DNA from: Malassezia japonica
Lineage: Eukaryota; Basidiomycota; Malasseziomycetes; Malasseziales; Malasseziaceae
DNA: 64,000 bases
Assembly (NCBI RefSeq): GCF_029542785.1
Contig: NC_083370.1
Location: 62,001 to 126,000 of the forward strand
Reading direction: 5' to 3'
In this document: in pieces, positions 16,872-28,181 of the stretch
Numbering within the stretch: position 1 is the first letter of the stretch
How the letters are laid out: each line of letters starts with the position of its first letter
Translations under genes and position numbers: made by a program
Notes under the pieces: model-generated
Told to the model about the DNA's origin: nothing
Database searches by the model: none
What the model saw: the letters and a program-made list of their open reading frames with translations, nothing else

Positions 16872-18605
16872 ATGCCCGTTTTTAAACTGCGGAACGCGGC
16901 CAAGGCCGAAGAGGCCAAGGCTGATGCCGTCCCTCATGTTGTGCACGAGGAACTTGCCGTGGAGAACATCTCGCTGAACGAGGACGATGTCGAGCTGGCC
17001 AAGCGCATGGGACACAAGTCGGAGTTTGCGCGCGAATTTAAGAGTTTCTCGACGATCTCGTACGCATTTGCCATCATGGGCCTGGTTTCGTCGGTCGCAA
17101 CGACCTTTAACACGCCGTTCACGACCGGTGGTCCCGCCTCGGTTGTCTGGGCGTGGTTCATGGGCTCGATCTTCAACATGGCGCTCGGCACGTCGATTGC
17201 CGAACTCGTGTCTGCTTACCCGTCGTCCGGTGGTCTGTACTCGGCGAGTGGCCTGCTTGTCCCGGCCAAGTACCGTGCGATCACCGCGTGGGTCACGGGA
17301 TGGCTCAACTTTACCGGTCAGATTGCAGGCATTGCGGGCTCCGAGTACGGTCTGGCAATGATGATCTACGCGTGGGTCTATGTGATCACCGATGGCAATT
17401 TCGCTGCTACCAATAACCAGACGGTCGGCCTCTACTTTGCGCTGCTCTTTGTGCACGGCACCATCAACAGTCTTGGCACCAAGATCCTCGCCAAGATGAC
17501 GAGCTCCTACGTGATTGTCAACATTGGCATTACGTTTGTGATTATCATTACGACGCTCGCGTGCACGCCTCTGCACGAGATGAACGGCCCTGGGTACACC
17601 TTTGGCCACCTGAACTCGGGCGAGGCCAGCGGATGGTCGGGCATGGGCGGTACTGCGCTGTGCTTCTTCTTCGGTCTGACGTCGGTCCAGTTCGTGATGA
17701 CCGACTATGACGCTACCGCGCACATTTCGGAAGAGGTGCACCGTGCGGCAATTGCTGCGCCGGTTGCCATCATAGTCGCCGTGCTGGGTACCGGCGCGGT
17801 CGGCTGGCTGCTCAACATTGTGATGATCATCGTTTCGGGCGACACGATGGCGAAGGAGGACACCTGGCCGGGTGGACTTGCCATGGCGCAGATTATCTGG
17901 AACCGCCTCGGCAAGGTCGGTTTCCTGGTTGTCTGGCCGTTTGTGTGCGCCGTCGCATTCTTTGTCGTGACGACGGCCGTGCAGGCCAACGCGCGTTCTT
18001 TCTACGCATTCTCGCGCGACAATGGTCTGCCCGACCGTGGCATCTTTGCCCGGATCAACAAGCGCACCGGCACTACGGTGAACGCAGTGTGGCTCGTCAT
18101 TTTCCCCTGCATTCTTCTCGGCCTCCTCGGTCTCGCGTCGTACTACGCCATTAGCGCCATCTTTTCGCTTGCGGCGCTTGGTATGGACCTTTCTTATCTC
18201 GTTCCGATTGTCAGCCGCCAGATCTTTGCGAACCACCCCGAGGTGCAGTACGTCCCGGGTCCCTTTTCGCTCGGCAGTGGCTGGTTCGGGCGCACGGTCA
18301 ACATTATTGCCATTCTCTGGACGATCTTTGAGTGCGTGATCCTGAGTATCCCGCTGGCCCTGCCGATTACCGGAAAGGGCTTCAACTACTCGTGGGTCAT
18401 CATGGTGGGTGTGCTGCTCCTGGCGATGATCTGGTACGTGGTCTATGCGCGCCGCCACTACCACGGCCCGCGGAGCACCATGACCCCTGACCTGCTCAAG
18501 AAGCTCGGCGTGGTGACGGTGCAGGAGGACAACGATGCGCAAGCGTACTCCTCCGCGGTGCCGACGGCCGAGACTGAGACCGTCTCGGAGTCTGCGCAAA
18601 AATAA
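16872..18605 (+). CDS. GABA/choline-type amino-acid permease (APC superfamily)
   Basis: 577 aa, single exon, about 12 membrane spans. Seen: a short acidic N-terminus, then FKSFSTISYAFAIMGLVSSV, NTPFTTGGPASVVWAWF, SIAELVSAYPSSGGLYSASG (in parts), DYDATAHISEEVHRAA and NARSFYAFSRDNGLPDRG. The SAYPSSGGLY and DATAHISEE motifs are those of the fungal UGA4/HNM1/BAT1 group that carries GABA, choline or polyamines; the substrate cannot be decided here. It differs in sequence type from the four permeases at 47.8-55.9 kb, which belong to the GAP1/AGP1 group. The ATG at 16872 follows a T-rich tract typical of a strong yeast leader. Confidence 0.87.
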   Translation: MPVFKLRNAAKAEEAKADAVPHVVHEELAVENISLNEDDVELAKRMGHKSEFAREFKSFSTISYAFAIMGLVSSVATTFNTPFTTGGPASVVWAWFMGSIFNMALGTSIAELVSAYPSSGGLYSASGLLVPAKYRAITAWVTGWLNFTGQIAGIAGSEYGLAMMIYAWVYVITDGNFAATNNQTVGLYFALLFVHGTINSLGTKILAKMTSSYVIVNIGITFVIIITTLACTPLHEMNGPGYTFGHLNSGEASGWSGMGGTALCFFFGLTSVQFVMTDYDATAHISEEVHRAAIAAPVAIIVAVLGTGAVGWLLNIVMIIVSGDTMAKEDTWPGGLAMAQIIWNRLGKVGFLVVWPFVCAVAFFVVTTAVQANARSFYAFSRDNGLPDRGIFARINKRTGTTVNAVWLVIFPCILLGLLGLASYYAISAIFSLAALGMDLSYLVPIVSRQIFANHPEVQYVPGPFSLGSGWFGRTVNIIAILWTIFECVILSIPLALPITGKGFNYSWVIMVGVLLLAMIWYVVYARRHYHGPRSTMTPDLLKKLGVVTVQEDNDAQAYSSAVPTAETETVSESAQK

Positions 18606-18692
18606 GATACCCCCGTATGTGCTTATAGGATGGCCAGTGGCTACTGGCCGGGACCATACTGTCCCTAGGTAATTGAAATAGCATTTCTTTTT

Positions 18693-20036
18693 CTACGTTT
18701 CCAACGCGAGAACGCGCAGCCGTTCGTACTCCATGTCGGGATCCTTGCCGTGGATCTGTTCCCATTTAAAGAGGCAGTTGAGCCTGCTTGGCGAGTATTC
18801 CTCGGCTGTGTCAGTCACACGACGTACAGAGCGAGTCGTCCGGCACACACGCGCATTTGCCCGGCTTGGCAATCGGGCAGTGCTGGATCGGCGGATGGCG
18901 ATACCCTGGGTAAGCCTGGTCGCGTACCGATCTCGTTAAAGTAGTGTACCTCGTCCTTTTCCAGGAACAGCGAGACGGCCAACGAGCGTACCGGCGCATC
19001 CCCCCAGCGTTCGCTGCGTTAGCATTACCACATACGAAAAGAAGCCGTTGGTCTGTGTGAGTCGCGCGACGTACCTTGCTCAGGTACTGAAAGTAGGCCT
19101 GGTACTCTTCCGACCGGAGCCAGTTTAGGTCGGTGATTTCAAAGTCTGGGTTAGTCGTTTTACATACTTGTCCAAAAATCTGGGTCAGTAGAGCAACGTA
19201 CGGCACATGTTGTATCCCTGGTTAAACTTTCGCACGGAGAACGGTAGCATGCTCGTGTTCCTCGCGTACTGGGGGTATTCTTTGCGGAATTCTGTGTGAG
19301 TCGCGCGACGTACGCAGCGCGGTCTTGTAGAGCGACGGCACGGTGCGTGGGCTGCGTCAGTAGATCGACATACTCTTCGCGGAGACTAATGGCCCAGCCG
19401 TATTTCTTCTTCCCATCGCGCATCACGCGGAATGGGTCCTCGTCCGACATCTTGCAAAAGTAGGACACGCCCGGCTCGATGCGCCATGCATAGTCAAAGT
19501 TCCGGAGGAGCTCATGGTTCATAAAGAAGCCGCTTTGGTATCGGCACATTTGGCGGTACGACTTGCTCCTGGCGTAGAGCACATTTTGCTGAGCCAGCTT
19601 TTCCCACTCCTCTTTGGCCTTGGTCATATTGAACGAGCTCGGCACGTCCCACTCTTCTGCCGGCACGAGGCCAAAGTGGATGTCGGCCTTGGTCGCTGCG
19701 CGCACGTACCGCATGAAACGGTCGGTAAACGGCTCGTCGTTGAGAAACACCTGAATTAGCCTCGCGACGCACATAAGGGTACCGCGTATCCGCGCGGTTG
19801 TTGAACGTGCTTTCCACGTCGCGCATCGACTCGAGCAGCGCGCCGAGCTCGCGGTTGCGCACCAGCGCATAAAACGCTCCCCTGGGCCGCTGCGACCAAA
19901 AATTCGCGACGCCCGCACCGCTCCCTGCAGAAATCACCTGATTCTTCGCATCGTACGTATTCCGATAGAGCAGCAGCGCATTCAAGAGCAGCGCGACGAT
20001 CCCCGCTACAAGCAGGTACCGACTCACGGCCGTCAT
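18693..20036 (-). CDS. GT15 alpha-1,2-mannosyltransferase (KRE2/MNT1 family), ten exons
   Basis: Golgi type II glycosyltransferase adding alpha-1,2-mannose to O- and N-glycans. Exons: 19773-20036, 19374-19750, 19314-19351, 19202-19291, 19168-19179, 19075-19145, 19036-19052, 18928-19013, 18828-18905 and 18693-18805, giving 381 aa. All nine introns are exactly 22 nt. Seen: an N-terminal signal anchor ([18 protein letters not shown]), [58 protein letters not shown] and [16 protein letters not shown], in family order. The 12-nt exon at 19168-19179 supplies the HFWT part of CHFWTNFEI, and another exon is 17 nt. The summed coding length is divisible by three and every junction restores a KRE2-family motif, which supports the model strongly. 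Confidence 0.93.
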
Positions 20037-20185
20037 GGCGGAGGCTGACTAAACAAAAAGGCGGAGCGGAGTATACGTGCTATGGACAGGAGAAGAGATT
20101 CCCAAGTTTGGGTATCGGTGCGAGGTGCAATTCAGGCTCACCAATCGGTGTCTGTGGTCAGGCACTTGTGCCCGAGCAACTAGTA

Positions 20186-21193
20186 TCACCCATGGTGGTC
20201 AGGCTTGACCGTGAGATCCGCACGTGGTTCGGCGGTGATATGTGCAAGTGCGTCGGCGAGACGTGCGTCCATCCGATCCAGGCGATCTTCGAGACGTGCG
20301 AAACGCGACTCCCAGGCCTGCGACTCCTGGCGGACACGGCGGTCGACGGTTTCGTCAAACACCTTGTTGCTGCGTTGCAGCGTATGCAGCAGCGCGTTGC
20401 TCGAGCGGATTTGGTACTCAAGCGTGGCCTTCAGCGTGCGGCTGTCCGACAGGCTCTCGTAAAAGTCGGAAAAAAGTGCGAGAAACTGCATTTTGTTGGC
20501 CGACATACGCTGGTGCGTCTCGTCCGAAGCATCGCTGGCGTAGTCAGGCCGCCCGTGGCCCCGGTGGTTTGCGTGGTAGGCCGGCGACGGGAGGGTTGCT
20601 GCGTGCGGCATGTATGTGCGTTGCGTCGCACTGCCCGGCGCCGAGACCGGGTCGTAGTACACCGTATGCGATGGGCTCACTTTGCGCGGATCGTCGTACG
20701 CAGCGTCGTTTGAGAGCGGCGTGTAGCCAAAGTCGCGCTCCCGAGCGCGAAACAGGCGCGAGGGCGACGGGACGTAGGCGTCCGACCCAAATGAGTGCTG
20801 GTGCGGCGGTGCGCTGCGCGCGGTCTGAGGCGCCGTGTCGGGATGCGCGTTGTGCGCTTCCTCTGGGTCGAGGTTGAGGCGCGGCATTTTGGCGATCGCC
20901 TCAGGGCCCCTGCGCTGGATGAGCGACGGAAGCTCTGGCTCCATTGGTCGCACCGGGGCCGGGCGCTTCTTGGGGCGCTCTGGCGAGTGGTCGAAGCGCG
21001 CCACCGGGCTTACCCGGCGGACAAGCTCCGGCGAGCGGCCCTCGCTCCGGGGCATGTCACGCGGCGCGTTGGGCGATCCAGATGTGTTCCTGGGTCGCGC
21101 GGTGGGGCTCTTGAAGTGGTCACGGGCGACGCTCGGCGAGTACACACGTCCGCGCTCGTTATAGGGCGGGGGATGGACGTCTGTCTTGGCCAT
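20186..21193 (-). CDS. Disordered protein with C-terminal coiled coil, unknown function
   Basis: Single exon, 335 aa. I recognise no family. Residues 1-220 are rich in Pro, Ser and Arg with repeated SP/TP sites (VYSPSVARD, EGRSPELVRRVSP, DHSPERPKKRP), as in CDK or MAPK substrates. Residues ~240-330 are helical and charged (FYESLSDSRTLKATLEYQIR, then a FARLEDRLDRMDARLAD heptad run), suggesting an oligomerising coiled coil. A yeast cell-cycle or nuclear-division adaptor is possible but only a guess. The ATG at 21193 is the first in frame. Confidence 0.7.
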   Translation of the reverse strand: MAKTDVHPPPYNERGRVYSPSVARDHFKSPTARPRNTSGSPNAPRDMPRSEGRSPELVRRVSPVARFDHSPERPKKRPAPVRPMEPELPSLIQRRGPEAIAKMPRLNLDPEEAHNAHPDTAPQTARSAPPHQHSFGSDAYVPSPSRLFRARERDFGYTPLSNDAAYDDPRKVSPSHTVYYDPVSAPGSATQRTYMPHAATLPSPAYHANHRGHGRPDYASDASDETHQRMSANKMQFLALFSDFYESLSDSRTLKATLEYQIRSSNALLHTLQRSNKVFDETVDRRVRQESQAWESRFARLEDRLDRMDARLADALAHITAEPRADLTVKPDHHG

Positions 21194-21494
21194 GGTGCGC
21201 GGTGAGGATCGAGCGCGTGGACAACGCCCTTAAAGACCCTGGCACTTATGAAAAAAGGTCCGGACGCGCAAAATTCGAGGTAATGCGCCCAGGCGTCGGC
21301 GTAGTGTGCGTAGTCGCCTCACACTACGCGGGGTTTTGTGGTGCGCGCAATTGAGGGTCTTAAAATTGAATGAAGGCGTTTTTAGCCACTCCCAGCGGGG
21401 CGTGACGTAGGATATGCACTATCTGCAAGAATAGACATCATGCATGGGGATGCATAAGCTGCACGCCCGCAGCGCCCCAGTCGATGTTCGCCCG
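21194..21494. promoter_or_regulatory. Intergenic region with a 10-bp inverted repeat
   Basis: 301 bp upstream of the coiled-coil gene and downstream of the TPR gene. It holds GCGTAGTGTG at 21299-21308 and its exact reverse complement at 21320-21329, an 11-nt spacer between, and two ATGCAT palindromes at 21441-21456. I see no RNA gene. Confidence 0.4.
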
Positions 21495-23464
21495 TCAGAG
21501 CAGGCCGCCTGGCAAACCAGGGTAACCCGCCGACTGCGCTTGCGTAGGAAGCCAGACCTCGCGCCAAAAGCGGCGCTCGGCGTGCGTTTCAGTGGGTTCG
21601 CCCAGGGCAGCCCGCAGCCGCTGCACACTAGCTGCAGGGTCCAAGGCGGCGGGCCAAGCGCTGGGCGCTGTATGTAGCAGGGACCAAACGCCGCCGCCCA
21701 GGCACTCGAGTTCTGCTAGGGTCTTGGCGGCATGTGCATCTGGGCTGTGGGCGGATTCATAGACGCCCAACAGGAACAGGGACCGGACATAGGTCATGAG
21801 GAGCTCGGCGTCCTGCGCCAGACCCTCCCAGCCATCGGGCGGGCGATGGCCCAGCGCACGCCCATAGAGCGCCCCGGGCGCATTCGGCTTTGTGCGGATG
21901 TGATGGACCCAGGCCAGGCCATGGTCCACCAACGCTCGGCGTATATAGATTCGTGCATTCATCAGCATCCGTCCGTGGGCGTCTGCCGCAAGGGCCGAAT
22001 GCTCCAAGAGGGAAGCATCACAGCGGGTCAGGGCGACCTGGGCGAGGCTTGCGTACACCGAAGCACGGGTACGGGACACACTCGTCGAGGTGTTTGTGGC
22101 GCCCGCGACCGGCGCTGTGCCGCGGTCCATCGCAATCCACTCAAACGGCGCACCGGGCACGGCGAGGCTCGCCGCGGACGTGACCGATGCGGAGCTCGCG
22201 CCTTTCCCGGCCGGCTCCATGGCCGAGGCGGCGGTATTGAGGCACCGCGTTGCGAGGCCGGTAAGTGCCCACGCCGCGTCCGCCGCGTCCGACGTCGCTT
22301 GGTGGATGCGGATCGTGGCCAGCGACTGTGCATAGTCCGCTACATCACATAGACGCTGCACACCGCGCTCATACTTGTGCTGCGCCTCACCTCCGCCGCG
22401 CACCGACGTAAGCGACTGGGGAGGCGGCGCATCGACGAGCAGCTGTGCGGCAAGGCTGTTCACTTCCGCCTCGAGCTGCGCGACCATCGCGACGTCGGCA
22501 TCGTGCATGGGCCATACTTCGTGCGCGGCGCGCGCAAGCTCGGCTGCACGCTGCGCGGCCGCGGCGCGCACCGCGAGCTCGTTCCAGGGTAGCGCCGAAA
22601 GCTCGTCGTCCCACTCGCCCTCGGGGCTCTGCGCTGCGCCAAAGCCGTCGGGGAGCGACGCGACATAGGCCTGTGCACGCGCGACGACCGCCTGTGCGTA
22701 CTGCAACGCCGTTTCGAGCGCCGCTGCATCGAGCGCCTGGCCGAGCATCGCAGTCGTGCACGACAACTGGTCGCTCCACGTCTCGAGCAGCGAGGCAGGG
22801 GCGACGAGCGACGAGGTGTACATCTCGTCGTCGTCGGACGCGTGCGCCGGAAACGACGGCGCGGCACGCGACTGCGACGCAAGCACCGCGTGCTGCCCGT
22901 CGGCCGTCATCTCAAAGAGACGCATCGAGGCGCTGAACAGCGCGCTGGGCACGCTCCCTGTACGCGTGCCGCCGACCCGCTCTACGTGCGCCGCCCACGC
23001 CTCGAGTAGGGACGCATCGTCAGAGGGAAATGTGTCCTGTAGCTCTCCAAGCGACTGGAAGGCGTACGCGCAGTTGGACAGCACATCGAGACGCCCGGCG
23101 TCGGGCACCCCGTCGAGGTCCGGCGGCGCACGCTCGAGCGCGCCAAAGTACATGTCGAGCGACCGCGTAAGTGCCGCGTGCGCATCGGGCGGCATGTAGA
23201 ACGATGAGCCAAGCACGTACTGCACGCGCGCCCTGGGTGAGCAGCGAAACCTACGCATTGTACCACGCATCCATCGACCGGGGCGCCAATTCTTTGGCCT
23301 GCACATAGTGCGCGTACGCGGCCTCGTAATGCCTACATAAGAGAAACGACCTACCGAAGGGCTTTCGCGCCGGTGACGTGGCGCTCGCCACGCTCCTCCT
23401 GGTCCACGCCCGCGTCCATACACGACGCAAACGTCGGCGTGCTTTTCGCTCGCTTCGGCGCCAT
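21495..23464 (-). CDS. TPR-like helical repeat protein, unknown function
   Basis: Exons 23355-23464, 23255-23332 and 21495-23232 with two 22-nt introns (GTAGGT donors) give 641 aa. Seen: near the N-terminus a classic tetratricopeptide unit (HYEAAYAHYVQAKELAPRS, then DAWYNAARVQYVLG), followed by further helical pairs (NCAYAFQSLGELQDTFP). The rest is Ala-rich helical repeat sequence. A similar TPR architecture occurs in ribosome-assembly and protein-complex chaperones, but no specific family is clear. The ATG at 23464 is only 24 bp from the ATG of the opposite gene; Met16 is a possible later start. Confidence 0.72.
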
Positions 23465-23488
23465 CGTTGTGGAGGTTTGTCGCCCACG

Positions 23489-26400
23489 ATGGAGGAGCGG
23501 AGCCCCGACAGGGACGCATGTGCGGCGTGCCTGTCGGCCGCCGGAAACGCACACGCCGAGCACCCGTTGCGCCGTATGGTGCTGGGGCCGCTCCCCGCCG
23601 AGCTCGTCTCGTCCTCGACGCTGCTCGAGACGGCGCGACGTAAAAACATACCGATCGACGTCGACGAGGAGGGCGGCGTGGCGACGCTGCGCAGCCGCTC
23701 GGGCGAGTTTAGCGGCCCAGGGCGGCGCACGCGCGCCTTCTTTGGCCTGAGCCCCCGTCCGCCGAGTGTGCAGCGCTCGGCGTCGCTGCGGCGCGTGCTG
23801 AGCACCGGCTCGCTGTCGGACGCGTTTACACGGCGCGTGCCGCCCGATGTGCCCGAGTCGCTCGCCGGCACGCAGCCTTCGCCCGGCGCGCCGCCGTCGA
23901 TGACCGAGTCGCCGGAGCGCGATCCGTCGCTCCTGATGCCACACGAGCCGTCGCGGCAGATGCGCCGCGACATGACGCCGCACCGCGGGCGCGTACGGAG
24001 CATGTCGGGCTCCTCGGTCTTTTCCGACGGCCAGACGGCACGCTACCGAACATACCTGCAGCGGCGGCAGCCCCAGTCGCCGTTCCGCCACGGCTCCGAC
24101 CCGCTGCGCACCGTGTCGTACTTTTCGTCGCACAGTGCGCCGCCCCCGGTCGCTTCGTACAGAAGCCCAGACTACCGCTGGCTCGATGCAAATACCCGCC
24201 AGGAACTCGAGCAAGAGGTCTCGGTCATCGCGGGGCATCACCGCATGGTCGGCCAGTCATTCGAGGTAGGGTCCATTTTTTGGGAGGCGCTCCAGGCGGA
24301 CACGGCGCGCCCCGAGACGCCGTTTGTGCGGTCGCCGTCGCAGCGCGCGCGCCCGCGGCGCGCATGGTCGCTTTCCCGGGAGCGGGGGTCGCCCGCCAAG
24401 GGTGGGCGCACACGCGCCGCGACCTTTGGCTCGATTAGCAAGGACCGCGTACGAGGCGACGGTTTTGGGCCGATGCACGCAGGCGCCTGGGAGGGCGTCT
24501 CGCCCCGCGAAGTGCCGGTTCCGAACGAGCTCACGACGCCGGGCACGACGCCGCTCAAGGTCGAGAAGCCGGACCCCCTCACCAAGGTGTGGCCGGTGCA
24601 GACGCCGCTCGTCCAGCACCCGGACATTAAGGTGCAGCACCGCGACCCAGAAGCAGGCCTCGCGATGGTCTCGGAGGAAGACGCGGGAATCTCGTCGCGG
24701 AAAACAAGCCAAGAGACGTCGCGCGACGCACACGAGAGCCCGCGCACGTCGATGCACTCGTGCACGTCGATCCACTCCGATCCTACTCATTCTGTATATA
24801 ACCAGGCGCCCGAGTCGCCTGCAGCGCCGAGCGCGGCCGGCGGCGGCGACGTCCCTACGCTTGCTTTGCCCGAAAGCGACGCGCGTGCCGACGCGCGTGC
24901 CCTTACGCTGCCCGACGCGAGCGGCCCGGCGGATGCGCCTGCGGTGCACGAACGGCCCCCCAATAAACTAGGCGAGCCCCATGCGTGGCATCTCCAGCCG
25001 CGGCGCCCGCCTGCCGACCGGCCGCGCCCCATTCTCGTGCCCAGCGGCACGCACTACGAAGGACGGAGCTTGCACTACCAGGACCCCCCCACCGCCGACA
25101 CGATCGAGAGCCGCGATGGCTGGGACGCGACGCGCAAGAGCCTTCAGGAAAGTACGCCGAAAGTACCGGCGATTCCGCGGCGCTCGCGCGTGATGCAAAT
25201 GCTCGAAGACGAGCTGCAGACGTCGATGAAGCAGCGTGGCCGCGGTGCCGATCTGCATGCGCCGAGGGACCAAGCGGCGCTGCCTGCATCGCAAGAAGAG
25301 CACGAGTCGCTGCAGGCCACGCGCGAGGTGCCGCCGGTGCCGCCTGCGCCTGCGCCTGCGCCCCGTCCTCCGTCGAGCATCGTGTCGCGTGAGTCCGAGT
25401 CCGCGTCGCTCGTGTCGATCCCGGCGGATGCCGATGGCACGTCTGCGGCGCCGCTCCTGCCGTCGTCGGCGTCTGGGCGCTCGTCACGCTCGCGGCACTC
25501 GTCGCGATCGACGCGCCTCCCTGCTCTGTCGCGTCTGGAGCCGAAGCAGCTCCTGAAAAAGGTGCGGCCGCGCAGTGGCCGCAAGGTTTCGTTTGCCCCG
25601 ACGGCGACCGTGCGCTCGTCGCCGGACGTGAGCACGCCGTCGCTGCTGAGTGTCCCTGAAGACGAGATTGCGTCGCACCTCGCCGCGCGGGGCGAGTCGG
25701 TGCCGGTCGGCCAAGGCGACAAGTCGCCCGCGCCGGTCGACGAAGTCTTGTCGCGCGAGACGGAGCCGCCGCTTCCGAATGCGCCTGCGCGCCGCCTGCT
25801 GATGCGGCGCGCCGAGGAGCGCTCGGCGCCGCTGCGTACCGTGCTGAGCCCCGTGCTGAAGCGCGACCGGATGCTGGTCAAGGTGCAGCACACGCCCGAC
25901 GTCGGCGTGTCCGAGACGTACGACACGCTCGAGGCACGCAAGCACGATGTGCGTTCCTTTCACTGGGCCGAGTACATGGTCGTCCTGCGCCCCGGGCGCC
26001 TCGAGCTATGGAGCGAAGCGGTACGTCAAGCTACTTACCCAGACCATCCGCGGCCGCCTGCTGGGCGATACCGAGCTGCTAAAGCTGCGGCACGTTGCGC
26101 TCCTTGAAAAAGGGACGACGTACCTGTCGCAGTACAGCGATATCGACAATCTCTTTTGTCTGACCTTTCCACGGAGCGTGCACAAGCAGTCCCGTACGAC
26201 ACCGACCCGTCTCTTTCGGCGTACCGGCACGGTGATTCTCCTGTTTGATGCACGCACGATGACGACGGCCGCCGACTGGATGTGGATCCTCTATCGCGAG
26301 CTCGGCGGCGCGCCGCCGCCGCACCTCTTTGTGCACATTCCCGAGCTATCGGTGCGTGTGCGTGTGCCGGTGCCGGACCTGCCGTCATTCAGCGCGATGT

Positions 26401-28181
26401 CGGATACCATCAAAGCCTCGCTCGACCGCCCTGCCGCGGATGCGCGCCTGCTGCACTACAGCCAGATGTCGCACACCGAGGTGGTGCGTGGCGTGCTGCG
26501 CCTCGTCAAGGCGATGCCCAACTGGGCGTGGCTCTCGGAGCGCATGATGGCGCGCGGCCTCAAGCCGCAGCTTGCGTGGCGTAGCGGCACGACGCTGAAC
26601 TGGGTCAAAGACGAAATTACCGTCGACGGCTTCCCGCGTTTCTGGTCGGTGCTGGTGGGTGGCCTTTTCAAGTCGCAGCGGCGCCTGCCTACGCTCGAGC
26701 TCGTGACCAATCTGCACTACCCCACCGAAGCGCTGCACCCCAACGGCACGCGCCTGGAAGAGCCGCCGGCGATCGAGGGTATCGTGTGGCGCCTGCGCCC
26801 CGTGTCTGGTCTCATGTCGCGCGTCTACTTTTCGACGCAAGAAAGTACGCTTTTCCTCACGCGCGAGTCGCGTGCCTTTCCCCCCGACGAGTTTTCCGGT
26901 CTGCCGCTCGACGCCGAGCTCGAGACGCCGTCCATGACGCGCAAAGAGAAGCTCGAGCAGCACGCCACCGCCTTCCACGCGCACGAGATCGTCCGGCAGC
27001 AGCTCCAGATCCGGTACTGCGAAGGCTTTGTGGATCTGGGCGAAGTGCAGGCGATTGCAAGCGTCGGTACCGGCGTGACGCTCTGCACGGACCTGTCGCC
27101 GACGACGGTCGAGATGGCCGCGCAGTTCCGCATGGACGCGGCGCCGGTGTCCGTCGCCGCACACACCCATTCGGTGTACGACTACAACGGGACGCGCGAG
27201 CAGATCGATGCCCTGCTGCGTTTCCCCGAGAACGACGGCGGCGTGGGCGATGAAGGCCTGCACGATGCCTCGGACAGGAATCGGGTGCACGCGCTTCGCC
27301 AGGTCGACCTATTGCTCGCCAATGGCCGTCGCGTGTCGTTCGAGTGTATTTCTGCGGAACTTGCGCACGAGTGGATTGTGCGTCTGTTCCAGCTTGCGAT
27401 CTACTGGAACTGCCGCCGGAAGACGGATACGTGGATGATGAGCAGCGTCGGGCAGGCGAAGCCGACGCGCGCGCACGTCCTGCCCGGCGCCCTCGGCAAG
27501 CACGCGGACGAGATTGCCTCGCTCTCGCTGCGCTACCTGTGGAACTGGTGCGTGATGGACGGGTGCCGTGCGGTGCGCTACAGCGGCCGCCTATTCTGGA
27601 AGACGCAGCGGAGCCACAACTTTACGAACCGTTATTTTGCGCTGTGTGGCGGCGCGCTCGTTCCGTTCAAAATGATGCTCTCGATGCGCAGCGCGACGTC
27701 CCGCCAGAACGAGGGCGTGCTGTACAAGCGCCTCGAGCCGCCGATTCTGCTGCGCGATGCGTACGTCTACACCGGACGCATCAGCGACCGCGCGACGGAC
27801 CTGCCGTTTGACGAAGGCGGCCCGGCGCGCCGCGGCCCGTCGCAGCGCGCCGGCACGCAGCAGCTGCCCCGCCTCTTTCGCGACGGCCTCAGCTCGTACG
27901 ACGAGGACGAGGACTGTATCTTTGTCTTGCGCGTGCGCACCTCGAACGACTCGCTCTCTGCGAACCAAAACGCGTACCGCCTGCGCCACAAAGGGCCGAC
28001 CGACACGGGCGAGTTTATTCCCGGCCTGGCCGACAAGATGTTTAGCGAGATTTTGTTCCGCGCCCGCACGGTCGTCGAGCGCGATCTATGGGTACGAGCG
28101 ATCTCCATCGAGATCGAGAACCTGGCGCGGACTGAGCCTGCGCGCGAGGAGCGCGTGCGTGCACGCGGCCAGGTGTTTTAG
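23489..28181 (+). CDS. Spo71/Mug56-like PH-domain protein
   Basis: Exons 23489-26020 and 26043-28181 with one 22-nt intron give 1556 aa. Seen: a long Ser/Pro/Arg-rich N-terminal half with a motif [18 protein letters not shown], where the first PH-like domain begins, continuing across the intron as [20 protein letters not shown] and [16 protein letters not shown] second PH-like segment near the end includes [20 protein letters not shown] and [16 protein letters not shown]. This domain order is that of fungal Spo71/Mug56 proteins, known in ascomycetes for prospore-membrane growth during sporulation. The role in this organism is unknown. The ATG at 23489 is the first after the 24-bp shared promoter. 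The stop overlaps that of uS12m. Confidence 0.75.
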
